64,000 bases of DNA from Paenibacillus senegalimassiliensis. Lineage in GTDB: Bacteria; Bacillota; Bacilli; Paenibacillales; Paenibacillaceae. Below the pieces are notes generated by a model. The model did not search any database. It was not told the origin of the DNA and saw only the letters and a program-made list of their open reading frames with translations. A program made the translations under genes and the position numbers. Each line of letters starts with the position of its first letter. The first letter of the stretch is position 1. Positions 8,723 through 17,238 of this stretch are shown one piece after another. The DNA lies in NCBI RefSeq assembly GCF_001486585.1, contig NZ_LN909043.1, positions 187,361 through 251,360 on the forward strand, read 5' to 3'.

Positions 8723-9088
8723 ATGGAAAAAGTGGCATCTTCTGAACAATTTCAAGCTAGCATAGAAGCTTCAAGTCTGACCGTTGCTGTGTTCAAAGCA
8801 GACTGGTGTGGGGACTGCAAGTTCATTGATCCCTTCATGCCCGAGGTGGAGCAGGCGTATGAAGGTCGGTTAACGCTAATCGAGGTTGATGTTGAACAGG
8901 TGGGCGAGGTCAGCCAGGAGCAGAATATCCTGGGTATTCCCAGCTTCGTTGCTTATGCCAACGGGAAGGAACTGGTCCGCTTCGTCAATAAATTGCGCAA
9001 ATCCCGGGAGGAAATCGAAAGCTTCCTGAATCGGGCTCTGGAGGTATATCAAACCTTAGAGCAAAACGCAACAAGCAAACAGGAGTAG
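8723..9088 (+). CDS. Thioredoxin-like protein
   Basis: A 121-residue thioredoxin-fold protein. The redox motif is WCGDC (residues 27-31) in the context VFKADWCGDCKFIDPF, and the cis-Pro is in GIPSFVAYANG. The WCxDC form differs from the canonical WCGPC of the second thioredoxin at 30278 and resembles Bacillus YtpP. It likely acts in cytoplasmic thiol exchange, possibly with bacillithiol-modified substrates as reported for YtpP-type proteins. It has its own ribosome binding site (GAAAGGGTG) and terminator, so it is probably monocistronic. Confidence 0.82.
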   Translation: MEKVASSEQFQASIEASSLTVAVFKADWCGDCKFIDPFMPEVEQAYEGRLTLIEVDVEQVGEVSQEQNILGIPSFVAYANGKELVRFVNKLRKSREEIESFLNRALEVYQTLEQNATSKQE

Positions 9089-9110
9089 TCCAGCGCCATA
9101 ATATTAATCA

Positions 9111-9148
9111 CGCCGCCGCGAGGAAAGAACATTGCGGCGGCGTTTATT
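9111..9148 (+). terminator. Intrinsic terminator
   Basis: CGCCGCCGC (9111-9119) pairs with GCGGCGGCG (9134-9142) and is followed by TTTATTTTT. Confidence 0.85.
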
Positions 9149-9252
9149 TTTGAACATTTTATGGATATCTGCCTATGAAAGTGGTTACTTGATCGGTTAT
9201 AATGAAAGGGGTTTATTGGATTTTCCATCGAATCATAAAAGGTGTGAACCAT

Positions 9253-10227
9253 TTGGATACGAAACGTTTGAAGTGGCTTAGCTATGCATCTTGTCTGGTC
9301 ATGCTGCTGGCAACCTTCGGGGGCAGCGTTGTTACCAAGACAGAATCCGGACTTGGCTGCGGGAACGAATGGCCTCTTTGCCATGGGGAATTTGTGCCTG
9401 CCCATACAGTAGCATCGGTAATCGAATATTCTCACCGTGCCGTAAGCGGAGCGGCAGGCTTGCTAACGCTGGCAACCTTTATTGCCTTCTGGCGCTACCG
9501 TAAGAACCGCAAAGACTTGCAAGCGTTCTCTCTGCTCGCCTTAATCTTCGTGATGGTACAGGCTTTTATGGGAGCCATGGCTGTCATGTACCCAACTTCT
9601 TCGGCCGTCATGGCCCTTCATTTTGGATTCTCGCTGATCGCCTTTGCGAGCTCAGTCATGCTGGTACTCGGTATTCGGGAGGAAGAACGGGGACGAGCCG
9701 CAGGAAGAGAAGCGGGTGCTAAGGCTGCGCGGGTTAGTCGAACCTTCCGCAATCTGACCTGGATAGCTACTGGATACACCTACATCGTGGTATACATAGG
9801 GGCATATGTCAGCCATACCGATTCAGCAGGGGGCTGCAGCGGTTGGCCACTATGCAATGGCCAGCTTATCCCTGAGCTTAGCGGGGGCGTAGGCATTGCG
9901 TTCGCCCACCGGGTTGCTGCGGCAATCCTTATGGTCGTGATTGCGGCTGTTGGCCATGTGGCCTTCCGCAAGCATCCCGATTTGCCAGAAATCCGCATGC
10001 TGGGACTCGCGGCAACGCTATTGATGATTGTTCAGGTCTTCACCGGTGCCTTTATCGTTTATACATTAACTAATTATCACGTTTATTTGTTTGCTTCTCT
10101 GGCTCATATCATCGTGCTTGCCGCCTTGTTCGGCGTACTCAGCTATTTGAGCGTCCGCACCTGGCAGCTAAGCCGGGGCGAGAAGGACCGGCTGAATTCA
10201 AGATTCGATGTCGAAACCACTCCTTGA
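9253..10227 (+). CDS. ctaA: Heme A synthase (COX15/CtaA)
   Basis: A 324-residue membrane protein with eight hydrophobic segments that oxidises the C8 methyl of heme O to give heme A for aa3-type oxidases. Visible marks are the loop GLGCGNEWPLCHGEFVP with a Cys pair, EYSHRAVSG, the second Cys pair GGCSGWPLCNG, FAHRVAA, and HVYLFASLAH near the C terminus. TTG 9253 was chosen because AAAGGTG lies 8 bases upstream. The in-frame ATG at 9202 overlaps a TATAAT box (9198-9203) and would add 17 residues without a ribosome binding site. The last ~11 codons are made of a dispersed repeat (10193-10262), so the C terminus may be a late addition. No ctaB is adjacent. Confidence 0.88.
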   Translation: MDTKRLKWLSYASCLVMLLATFGGSVVTKTESGLGCGNEWPLCHGEFVPAHTVASVIEYSHRAVSGAAGLLTLATFIAFWRYRKNRKDLQAFSLLALIFVMVQAFMGAMAVMYPTSSAVMALHFGFSLIAFASSVMLVLGIREEERGRAAGREAGAKAARVSRTFRNLTWIATGYTYIVVYIGAYVSHTDSAGGCSGWPLCNGQLIPELSGGVGIAFAHRVAAAILMVVIAAVGHVAFRKHPDLPEIRMLGLAATLLMIVQVFTGAFIVYTLTNYHVYLFASLAHIIVLAALFGVLSYLSVRTWQLSRGEKDRLNSRFDVETTP

Positions 10228-10262
10228 GTAACTTCGTTCTGGAAAGACGACTTTCTAAAAAG
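10193..10262 (-). repeat. Fragment of MITE-like element at the ctaA 3' end
   Basis: TGAATTCAAGATTCGATGTC and the next three bases are identical to the reverse complement of bases 34635-34657 in the element at 34585-34760. The match resumes downstream: CTTCGTTCTGGAAAGACGACTTTCT here against CTTCGTCCTGG-GAAAACGACTTTTT there. The fragment begins inside ctaA and ends about 35 bases after its stop. Confidence 0.7.
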
Positions 10263-10324
10263 TAAGGTTCGCCAAGTAGTTGCCGGATAAGGTATACTCT
10301 TGTCTATAGCAAACGAAACGTGAC

Positions 10325-10370
10325 GACCGGGACAGGGGACCGAGCCGGTGGGCCCTTGTCCCGGTCTTTA
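10325..10370 (+). promoter_or_regulatory. Leader hairpin upstream of the UbiD-type gene
   Basis: GACCGGGACA (10325-10334) pairs perfectly with TGTCCCGGTC (10357-10366) and is followed by TTTATA. The ribosome binding site TAGGAGGA begins five bases after the stem. The hairpin could be an attenuator, a terminator for upstream transcripts or an mRNA-stabilising leader. Confidence 0.5.
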
Positions 10371-10387
10371 TAGGAGGATAATTAGGA

Positions 10388-12154
10388 ATGAGCTACAAAA
10401 ATTTGCGTCAATGGATAGATGCACTGCAGAAGGAAAACGAGCTTGCCATAATCGATGTGCCTGTCGATCCGCATCTGGAATTGGCTGAAATTCACCGGCG
10501 TGTCATTGATGATGGCGGACCGGCGCTTCTGTTCACTAATGTGAAGGGTACGCCGTTCCCGGTAGCCACTAATCTGTTCGGTACCATTCGTCGCGTGGAG
10601 ATGGCCTTTGGACCACGGCCCGAAATGCTCGCCAACCAGCTTGTTGATGCTGTACATAAATTGTTGCCCCCTACGCCCAAAGCGATTTGGAACGAGCGTG
10701 GGCTTATCCGTGATGTACTGAAAGTGGGAATGAAGAACGTCACGAAGAGCGAAGCTCCCATCCTGGGAGTATGCCGTACGGAATCGCCGCTCAAGGATTT
10801 GCCGAAGGTAACGAGTTGGCAGGAGGATGGCGGCCCGTTTATCACGTTGCCGTTAGTTTATACAGAGAACCCACTCCAACCCAAGGAGAACAATCTGGGC
10901 ATGTACCGGATTCAGTTATATGATGATCAGACGACCGGAATCCACTGGCAAATTCAGAAGGGTGGCGGCTTCCATTACCATGAGGCCGAGAAGCGTGGGG
11001 AACCACTGACCGTTTCTGTGTTCCTGGGAGGGCCGCCGGCGATGGTGGCTTCGGCTATTTCGCCAGTACCAGAGCATCTGTCTGAACTGTTGGTCGCTTC
11101 ATTTATTCTTGGCGAGAAGTTGCCGATGATCGAAAATCCGCTGGGCGGACACCGTATCCCTGCAGAATCGGAATTCGCCATTTCCGGGCTGGTTCCCCCG
11201 TTTGAGCGCCGTTTGGAAGGGCCGTTCGGGGATCACTTTGGTTATTACTCGTTGCAGCATGAATTCCCGGTTCTTCATGTCAATCATATGTGGCACCGCA
11301 AGGATGCCATCTATCCGGCAACCATTGTGGGCAAGCCGCGGCAGGAGGATTATTATTTAGGGGATTTCCTGCAAAAGCTTCTGTCACCTGCCTTTCCAAT
11401 GGTTATGCCGAATGTCCGCTCTTTATGGACCTACGCCGAGGCTGGCTTCCATGCGTTAAGCTCTGCTGTGGTTCGTGAGAGTTATTCCCGGGAAGCCTTG
11501 GTATCGGCTTTCCGTATTCTGGGTGAAGGTCAGCTATCGCTGACCAAATTCCTGATGCTGACGGACAAGCTAGTAGATCTGGCAGATTTCCGTCTGTTGC
11601 TCAAGACTATTCTGGAACGTTTTGACCCGGCTACCGATTTGTTCATTATTAACAATACATCCCATGACACGCTGGATTACACAGGGCATAAGCTAAATCA
11701 TGGCAGTAAGGCTATTCTGATGGGAGTGGGCGACCCGATACGGGATCTGCCGCGCACTTATGAGGAAGGCGACATTGCAGAGATCAACAGCATCCAAGTT
11801 TTTCATGACGGATGCCTTGTCGTTTCCGGTGCATCCTATGAAGATGAGCCTGAGCTCGCGGAGCGGGTGCTTGGCCGTTTGCGCGAACGCGGAACAGCCT
11901 GGCCGTTCGTTGTCCTGGTGGATGACGCCAAGACAGCGGCTTACGATCAAACGGCATTTTTGTGGACGGTATTTACCCGGTTTAATCCGGCTAATGATAT
12001 CTATGCTGCTGCCGAGGTGCGCCAGCATCATCTGTCCTACAGCCTGCCACTTGTGATTGATGCCCGTATGAAGCCAGGTTATCCGGATGAACTGTTCCCA
12101 AGAGAGGATATCGTATCCTTGGTCGACCAGCGCTGGAAATCCTATTTTCTGTGA
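10388..12154 (+). CDS. UbiD-family decarboxylase, probably menaquinone pathway
   Basis: A 588-residue protein of the UbiD family, which uses prenylated FMN to decarboxylate aromatic acids. Family blocks visible are the N-terminal RVIDDGGPALLFTNVKG, YRIQLYDDQTTGIHWQIQKGGGFHY, AESEFAISGLVPP (E-x-E/FVIxG-like active-site segment), EGPFGDHFGYYS and HNTSHDTLDYTG-like NNTSHDTLDYTGHKLNHGSKA. The same window encodes MqnE, so a role in decarboxylating the naphthoate intermediate of the futalosine menaquinone route is plausible. ATG 10388 is preceded by TAGGAGGA. Confidence 0.85.
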   Translation: MSYKNLRQWIDALQKENELAIIDVPVDPHLELAEIHRRVIDDGGPALLFTNVKGTPFPVATNLFGTIRRVEMAFGPRPEMLANQLVDAVHKLLPPTPKAIWNERGLIRDVLKVGMKNVTKSEAPILGVCRTESPLKDLPKVTSWQEDGGPFITLPLVYTENPLQPKENNLGMYRIQLYDDQTTGIHWQIQKGGGFHYHEAEKRGEPLTVSVFLGGPPAMVASAISPVPEHLSELLVASFILGEKLPMIENPLGGHRIPAESEFAISGLVPPFERRLEGPFGDHFGYYSLQHEFPVLHVNHMWHRKDAIYPATIVGKPRQEDYYLGDFLQKLLSPAFPMVMPNVRSLWTYAEAGFHALSSAVVRESYSREALVSAFRILGEGQLSLTKFLMLTDKLVDLADFRLLLKTILERFDPATDLFIINNTSHDTLDYTGHKLNHGSKAILMGVGDPIRDLPRTYEEGDIAEINSIQVFHDGCLVVSGASYEDEPELAERVLGRLRERGTAWPFVVLVDDAKTAAYDQTAFLWTVFTRFNPANDIYAAAEVRQHHLSYSLPLVIDARMKPGYPDELFPREDIVSLVDQRWKSYFL

Positions 12155-12168
12155 AACGGAGGTAAACT

Positions 12169-12885
12169 ATGCTTCGCAGCTTGCTTGGTGAACCACCTAG
12201 ACAAAATGACGGCATATTTGCAAGTTCGATGGATGCTATGGGGCAAACGATTCAACTGCTCCAGCGTGAAATTAAAGACCATCAAGATCCGTCGCATGAC
12301 TACCGCAAGCTTGAAATATGGACGCGTGGACTGATTTTTTCCTTGGAAGAATTGGAGGAGTGCCTGTTCGCCGCGACCTTCTTCCGCCAGAAAGTTCGCA
12401 AGGACTCGGTGGAGGATATGGACTCGCAGGAGCGGGCTGACTATGCGAGGTACGTTTACTTTTACAAGGATGGCTTCATTCGTGTGTTCTCTGCGCTGGA
12501 CAAGCTCGGTACGGTGTTGAACGAATTGTTCGATCTCAAGACCTCCAAGGTGAAGACCCATTTCTCCTACTTTACGGTGCTGCGCCAGTTTGCTTACTTC
12601 AAGGTTCATCCCGATTTGGGCGGCAAGCTGAACGCAATCAAGGAGGAATACCGGGAAACGTTGAACATTTTGCGCAGACGGCGGAATACGGAAGTCCACT
12701 ATATGAATTCGGAAATGAAGGATGATTTGTGGCAGCGGCATCAAGCCCTCTTTGGCAAGTTGGAGCTGGAGGATCTTGATCAACATATCCGTGATTTGGA
12801 ACGGGGTTACCAAATGGTCTGTGAGACCTATTTAACCGTATTTGGCTATGTTCAGCAGCGCTGGAAGAAAATTGTGGAGAGCTGA
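12169..12885 (+). CDS. HEPN-like protein of the Cthe_2314 type
   Basis: A 238-residue, largely helical soluble protein, 14 bases after the UbiD-type gene with its own GGAGG site, so co-transcribed. It resembles the Cthe_2314 HEPN family. The segment ILRRRRNTEVHYMNS (residues ~165-179) contains R-N-T-E-V-H, matching the Rx4-6H motif of HEPN proteins, some of which are RNases. No partner nucleotidyltransferase (MNT) gene is next to it, so this does not look like a toxin-antitoxin pair. Function unknown. Confidence 0.6.
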   Translation: MLRSLLGEPPRQNDGIFASSMDAMGQTIQLLQREIKDHQDPSHDYRKLEIWTRGLIFSLEELEECLFAATFFRQKVRKDSVEDMDSQERADYARYVYFYKDGFIRVFSALDKLGTVLNELFDLKTSKVKTHFSYFTVLRQFAYFKVHPDLGGKLNAIKEEYRETLNILRRRRNTEVHYMNSEMKDDLWQRHQALFGKLELEDLDQHIRDLERGYQMVCETYLTVFGYVQQRWKKIVES

Positions 12886-12908
12886 TTGCAGGCTGGTGCA
12901 TTTTTTCT

Positions 12909-12937
12909 TTGACAAAACCTGCAAAACTCATTATACT
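12909..12937 (+). promoter_or_regulatory. Sigma-A promoter of the met operon
   Basis: TTGACA (12909-12914), 17-bp spacer, TATACT (12932-12937). The predicted start, near 12944, lies about 40 bases upstream of the S-box aptamer. Confidence 0.8.
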
Positions 12938-12985
12938 CATCAATAGTTTCATTCTATGTCATGAATGTAATTTGATAATTTCATA

Positions 12986-13200
12986 TTTCTTATCGAGAGA
13001 GGCGGAGGGACAAGGCCCGATGAAGCCCAGCAACCGATTCGTTCATGGCACGGTGTAAGATACCGTAAGGCCCCGGGAACGGATGTCATGGTGCTAAATC
13101 CTTCAAGACCAAGCGGTTTGCACGGTTGGTGTTGGCAGATGAGAAGGCATTGTCTTTACGTAAAGAGAGCCCTTTGATTCTGTAGGGCTCTTTATTTTAT
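12986..13200 (+). promoter_or_regulatory. SAM-I (S-box) riboswitch with terminator
   Basis: The conserved S-box core is clear: CTTATCGAGAGAGGCGGAGG at 12989-13008, then GATGAAGCCCAGCAACC, GGTGCTAAATCC (13090-13101) and a closing strand GATGAGAAG (13139-13147) that pairs with the 5' TTCTTATC. The expression platform is a terminator with AGAGCCCT (13166-13173) pairing AGGGCTCT (13184-13191) before TTATTTTAT. By analogy, SAM binding stabilises the aptamer and lets the terminator form, shutting off metNIQ when methionine/SAM is plentiful. Confidence 0.95.
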
Positions 13201-13241
13201 ATTGGGGTGTACAAAATAACATAAACAGGGGGTGAATATAA

Positions 13242-14261
13242 GTGATCCAACTTAAGGATGTGACCAAGGTATATGGAGGCAAAAAAACCTTCACCGTGGC
13301 GTTATCGGGCTTGAATCTAAGTGTGAAAAAGGGTGAAATCTTTGGAGTGATTGGCCATTCCGGAGCAGGCAAGAGCACTTTGATTCGATGTATCAACTTG
13401 CTGGAACGTCCTACGGAAGGCGAGGTTTGGGTTGGCGATGTGGAGCTGACGAAGCTGGGCAAGCGCGATTTGCAGGAACGGCGGCGTAAGATTGGCATGA
13501 TCTTTCAACACTTTAACCTGTTGGCCTCAGCTACCGTTTACGATAATATCGCTTTCCCGCTAACGCTGATCGGAACGCCGAAGGCGTCCATAGCTAAGAA
13601 GGTAGACAGCTTGCTGGCCCTGGTTGGCTTGGAAGAACACAAGAGCAAATACCCGGCCCAGCTATCCGGTGGGCAGAAGCAGCGGGTAGGTATCGCCCGG
13701 GCGCTCGCTAGTGACCCTGACGTGCTGCTATGTGATGAAGCTACCTCGGCACTGGACCCGCAAACAACGGACTCTATTCTCAAGTTGTTGCTTGATATTA
13801 ATAAGCGGTTCCAACTGACGATTTTGTTGATTACACACGAAATGCATGTGATCCAAAGCATCTGCGACCGGGTCGCGGTCATTCATCAAGGTGGAATCGT
13901 GGAGGAAGGTCCGGTGACAGAAGTATTTCTGAAGCCGCGGCATGAGGTAACACAGGAATTTTTGCACCGCGAGAACGCGGGTCAAGAGAGCTTGAAGCTT
14001 GCGGCAGCGGCCTCGTCGGCAGCGAGAGGCAAGCTGGTGAAGATCACTTTCCTGGGGGCCCAGACTTATGAATCCGTGTTGTCCCAGGTTGTCAGGGAGA
14101 CCGGCGTAAATTTTGCTATTTTACAAGGTACCATCTCCACCATCAAGGATACGCCTTACGGCCAACTGACTGTTTCGTTTGAAGGTGACAGGCAGGATGT
14201 AGAGCAGACACTGCGGCTGCTGCGGGAACGGGATCTTGACGTGGAGGTGCTTCAATCATGA
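13242..14261 (+). CDS. metN: Methionine ABC transporter ATPase
   Basis: A 339-residue ABC ATPase of the methionine uptake system. Walker A GHSGAGKS (~residues 38-45), Q-loop MIFQHFNLL, signature LSGGQKQRVGIARALA, Walker B VLLCDEATSALDP and switch ITHEM are all present. The C-terminal ~80 residues form the NIL/ACT-like domain (KLVKITFLGAQTYESVL), where MetN proteins bind methionine and inhibit transport. GTG 13242 follows CAGGGGGTGA. It overlaps metI by 4 bases (ATGA). Confidence 0.95.
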   Translation: MIQLKDVTKVYGGKKTFTVALSGLNLSVKKGEIFGVIGHSGAGKSTLIRCINLLERPTEGEVWVGDVELTKLGKRDLQERRRKIGMIFQHFNLLASATVYDNIAFPLTLIGTPKASIAKKVDSLLALVGLEEHKSKYPAQLSGGQKQRVGIARALASDPDVLLCDEATSALDPQTTDSILKLLLDINKRFQLTILLITHEMHVIQSICDRVAVIHQGGIVEEGPVTEVFLKPRHEVTQEFLHRENAGQESLKLAAAASSAARGKLVKITFLGAQTYESVLSQVVRETGVNFAILQGTISTIKDTPYGQLTVSFEGDRQDVEQTLRLLRERDLDVEVLQS

Positions 14262-14926
14262 AGGAGTTAGACTTCAGTACCATTGATTGGTCGGAAATGG
14301 GTACAGCAACGGTGGATACGTTGCAGATGATGGGTTACGCTACATTGTTTACTTTTGTCCTGGGATTGCCATTAGGCGTCATGTTGTTTGTCTTTTCACG
14401 TTCTCAATCCTCGGTATTAGGATGGGTTTACAGGATTATTTCGTTGGTGGTGAACATACTTCGTTCCGTACCTTTTATTATTTTGATTGTCGCTTTGATT
14501 CCGGTAACCCGGGCTATTATGGGGGTATCAAGCGGCGTGGAGGGCACCATTCCACCGCTCGTTATCGGGGCAGCTCCATTCTTTGCCCGATTGGTGGAGA
14601 CGGCGCTGCGTGAGGTGGACCGCGGGGTTATCGAGGCTTGCCAGGCTATGGGCGCTTCGTCTCTGCAGTTGATTCGCAAGGTGCTCTTGCCCGAAGCGTT
14701 ACCAGGCCTACTGGCCGGGATGACAATTACGGTGGTCACACTGGTCTCCTATACGGCGATGTCCGGTATGGTTGGCGGGGGCGGCTTGGGTGATTTGGCC
14801 ATTCGCTACGGTTATTACCGTTACAAAAGCGAGGTCATGCTCGTTTCGGTTATCTTTATGATTATTTTGGTGCAGTTGCTACAAATGCTGGGCGACCGGC
14901 TGGTTATTCATTTTACGCGGAAATAA
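14258..14926 (+). CDS. metI: Methionine ABC transporter permease
   Basis: A 222-residue permease with five or six transmembrane segments. The EAA loop EACQAMGASSLQLIRKVLLPEALPG (residues ~125-149) docks on MetN. The N terminus is short and typical of MetI. It starts within the end of metN, so the two are translationally coupled. Confidence 0.94.
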   Translation: MKELDFSTIDWSEMGTATVDTLQMMGYATLFTFVLGLPLGVMLFVFSRSQSSVLGWVYRIISLVVNILRSVPFIILIVALIPVTRAIMGVSSGVEGTIPPLVIGAAPFFARLVETALREVDRGVIEACQAMGASSLQLIRKVLLPEALPGLLAGMTITVVTLVSYTAMSGMVGGGGLGDLAIRYGYYRYKSEVMLVSVIFMIILVQLLQMLGDRLVIHFTRK

Positions 14927-14983
14927 GGAAACAATAATATATAACCATATCCTTATTCAAAACAAATCAAGGGGGAATCTGCT

Positions 14984-15865
14984 ATGAAAAAATGGACTTT
15001 ATCCGTACTGACACTGGCTTTGGTATTGGTGTTGGCGGCTTGCGGCAGCAACAATGCAGGGAACAATACAGCGGGGAATACACCGGAAGGAAATACTTCC
15101 GCAGCAGAAGGAAATGCAGCGAACAGCGGTAACGAAACAACTTCCGAGCCGGTGAAGCTGGTCGTAGGTGCTACTGTGCCTCATGCTGATATTCTTAAAT
15201 TCATCGCTCCAAAGCTGAAGGAAGAAGGCGTGGAGCTCGAAGTGAAGGAATTTACCGATTATGTACAACCTAACGTACAAGTATTTGAGAAAGAACTCGA
15301 TGCCAACTACTTCCAACATCAACCGTACCTGGACGAACAAAACACGCAAAACAACTTTGATCTTGTGTCGGTTGTAGGGGTTCACGTGGAACCGTTTGGC
15401 GCTTACTCCAAAAAATACACTTCGGCCGATGAGCTTCCTGACGGAGCGAAGGTAGCTATTCCTAATGATCCATCTAATGGTGGTCGTGCCTTGCTGCTGT
15501 TGCAAAATCAAGGTTTGATCAAGCTGAAAGACGATGCTGGAATTACAGCAACTCAAAAGGATATTGCTGAAAATCCGAAGAACTTGAAGATCATTGAAGC
15601 TGATGCAGCTATGCTGCCTCGTCAATTGGAAGAAGTAGACCTGGCTCTGATCAACACGAACTATGCGCTTGAAGCTGACTTGAATCCGACGAAGGATGCT
15701 TTGTTCATTGAAGACAAAGAATCCCCATACACGAACTTGTTGGTAGCTCGTCCGGATAACAAGGATTCCGAGGCCATTCAGAAGCTGGCTAAGGCGCTTA
15801 CTTCGGATGAAGTTAGAACATTCATCAATGATACCTATGAAGGTGCTTTGGTACCGGTATTTTAA
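14984..15865 (+). CDS. metQ: Methionine-binding lipoprotein
   Basis: A 293-residue NlpA/MetQ-family substrate-binding lipoprotein. A lipoprotein signal peptide ends at LVLAACGS (Cys ~21), followed by an Asn/Thr/Gly-rich linker (~25-52). The binding domain starts at VKLVVGATVPHADILKF and includes FEKELDANYFQHQPYLD and PNDPSNGGRALLLLQ, all hallmarks of MetQ. It is expressed from the SAM-riboswitch operon and delivers methionine to MetNI at the outer face of the membrane. Confidence 0.95.
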   Translation: MKKWTLSVLTLALVLVLAACGSNNAGNNTAGNTPEGNTSAAEGNAANSGNETTSEPVKLVVGATVPHADILKFIAPKLKEEGVELEVKEFTDYVQPNVQVFEKELDANYFQHQPYLDEQNTQNNFDLVSVVGVHVEPFGAYSKKYTSADELPDGAKVAIPNDPSNGGRALLLLQNQGLIKLKDDAGITATQKDIAENPKNLKIIEADAAMLPRQLEEVDLALINTNYALEADLNPTKDALFIEDKESPYTNLLVARPDNKDSEAIQKLAKALTSDEVRTFINDTYEGALVPVF

Positions 15866-15902
15866 TAATACGCCAGGATGATTTATTCTATGGTCATACT
15901 CT

Positions 15903-15935
15903 CCCGCTGCGAATTTTTGCAGCGGGATTTTTTTG
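15903..15935 (+). terminator. Terminator of the metNIQ operon
   Basis: CCCGCTGC (15903-15910) pairs with GCAGCGGG (15919-15926), followed by ATTTTTTT. Confidence 0.92.
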
Positions 15936-16004
15936 CTCTCGTTTGTGGGAACACGCTGAATCTTTTATACTTAAAGGGAGTTTACTCTGGGAGGAGGAGG
16001 AACG

Positions 16005-16778
16005 TTGAGTAGAAAAATAGCCCTGATTACCGGGAGCGCCAAAGGCCTCGGCAAAAGGACGGCATTGACGTTGGCGGAGCAAGGTTTTGATATTGCGCTG
16101 AATTACGTACATAGCGAATCGGAAGCGTTCTCCCTCCGTTCCGATATCCAGCAGCGGGGCGTGCGTTGTATTGCCGTGCAAGCTGATGTGTCACGGCGTG
16201 AGCAAATTGCTTATTTAGCCGGGCAGGTAGAGGAACAACTGGGGACAATTGATATCCTGGTCAACAATGCGGGTCCTTTTATCCGGGAGCGCAAACCCTT
16301 CGCCGATTATAGCCAGGACGAGGTGCTGGAGATGATTGAGGGGAATTTGGTGGGGAGCCTGCTGTTGGATCGTCTGGTGCTTCCCGGCATGCGTGAGAAG
16401 CACTGGGGGCGAATCATTCATTTCGGATTTGGACATGCGGCGGAATCGCGTGCTTGGCCACACCGTGCGGTATATGCTGCGGCCAAGACAGGGCTGGTGT
16501 CCTTCACGAAGACGTTGGCCGTCGAGGAGGCCCCATACGGAATCACCGTTAATATGGTATGTCCCGGCGACATTCGCGGGAGGAACAAGGAGATCATTAT
16601 TGAGGAAGCTCGTGAGCTTCAGGACGGGCAGACGCCGCTAGGCAGGCCCGGCAGTGGCGAGGATGTAGCACGGGTCATTGCTTTCCTGTGTCATGAGGAT
16701 TCTGATTTTGTCACCGGCAACATTATGGATGTGTCCGGTGGCTTGGACCCAGTACGTCCATGGATTAAGCCGACCTGA
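16005..16778 (+). CDS. SDR-family oxidoreductase, atypical active site
   Basis: A 257-residue classical short-chain dehydrogenase/reductase. The cofactor motif TGSAKGLGKRTA (residues ~9-20), NNAG (~88) and catalytic YAAAK (Tyr ~157) are present. The usual catalytic Ser after the GRII strand is missing: the segment reads GRIIHFGFGHAAESRAWPH, with Phe where [S/G]-S is expected and two extra residues before the Tyr. The protein may use another residue or be a non-canonical reductase. TTG 16005 is preceded by GAGGAGGAGG; there is no nearby in-frame ATG. It is monocistronic between two terminators. The substrate is unknown. Confidence 0.8.
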   Translation: MSRKIALITGSAKGLGKRTALTLAEQGFDIALNYVHSESEAFSLRSDIQQRGVRCIAVQADVSRREQIAYLAGQVEEQLGTIDILVNNAGPFIRERKPFADYSQDEVLEMIEGNLVGSLLLDRLVLPGMREKHWGRIIHFGFGHAAESRAWPHRAVYAAAKTGLVSFTKTLAVEEAPYGITVNMVCPGDIRGRNKEIIIEEARELQDGQTPLGRPGSGEDVARVIAFLCHEDSDFVTGNIMDVSGGLDPVRPWIKPT

Positions 16779-16823
16779 TGGGATATGGCAGGCAAACTCA
16801 GAAGTGGAACAAAATAAACAGCA

Positions 16824-16866
16824 AAAAACCCGACCTTCCGGCAAATCGCCGAAGGGTCGGGTTTAC
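16824..16866. terminator. Bidirectional terminator
   Basis: AAACCCGACC (about 16826-16835) pairs with GGTCGGGTTT (16855-16864), with an inner GGC/GCC pairing. A residues precede it and T residues follow, so it can serve both the SDR gene and the convergent yutI. Confidence 0.85.
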
Positions 16867-16916
16867 TTCTCATACTCCATTGAAGAGCAGAATAGTTATC
16901 ACTTAGGTTGAGGAGA

Positions 16917-17162
16917 TTAGAATACTTGAACGACCTCTTCAACGCCTTCTACTTCTTCAAACAGAGCGCGCTCGATCCCTGCCTTGAGGGTAATCGTGGA
17001 GCTTGGGCAGCTACCGCAGGCTCCCATCAGTCGCAACTTGACAATGCCATCCTCCACGTCGACCAGTTCTACGTCGCCGCCGTCACGTTGCAGGAATGGG
17101 CGCAGTTTGTCCAAGACTTCCAGCACTTCATCATATAATTTATCTTGTACATGCTCACTCAT
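16917..17162 (-). CDS. yutI: NifU C-terminal-domain (NFU) Fe-S scaffold protein
   Basis: An 81-residue protein consisting of one NFU domain. The motif [18 protein letters not shown] gives the CxxC that assembles or carries a [4Fe-4S] cluster, and [14 protein letters not shown] is the typical preceding block. ATG 17162 is placed nine bases after AAAGGAG; a TTG at 17171 touches the ribosome binding site and is unlikely. It is divergent from yuzB, as in the Bacillus yutI-yuzB region, and would serve Fe-S proteins such as SdhB and MqnE. Confidence 0.9.
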   Translation of the reverse strand: MSEHVQDKLYDEVLEVLDKLRPFLQRDGGDVELVDVEDGIVKLRLMGACGSCPSSTITLKAGIERALFEEVEGVEEVVQVF

Positions 17163-17238
17163 TGTTTTCAACTCCTTTCTCGTCTTATTATATTACATAA
17201 TGTCTAAAATTTAAATCCTTCTTCAAGGAGGCCTGTAG

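Noticed and set aside
9202-9252. Upstream ATG for ctaA at 9202
   Set aside because: The codon overlaps a TATAAT box and has no ribosome binding site; TTG 9253 has AAAGGTG at good spacing.
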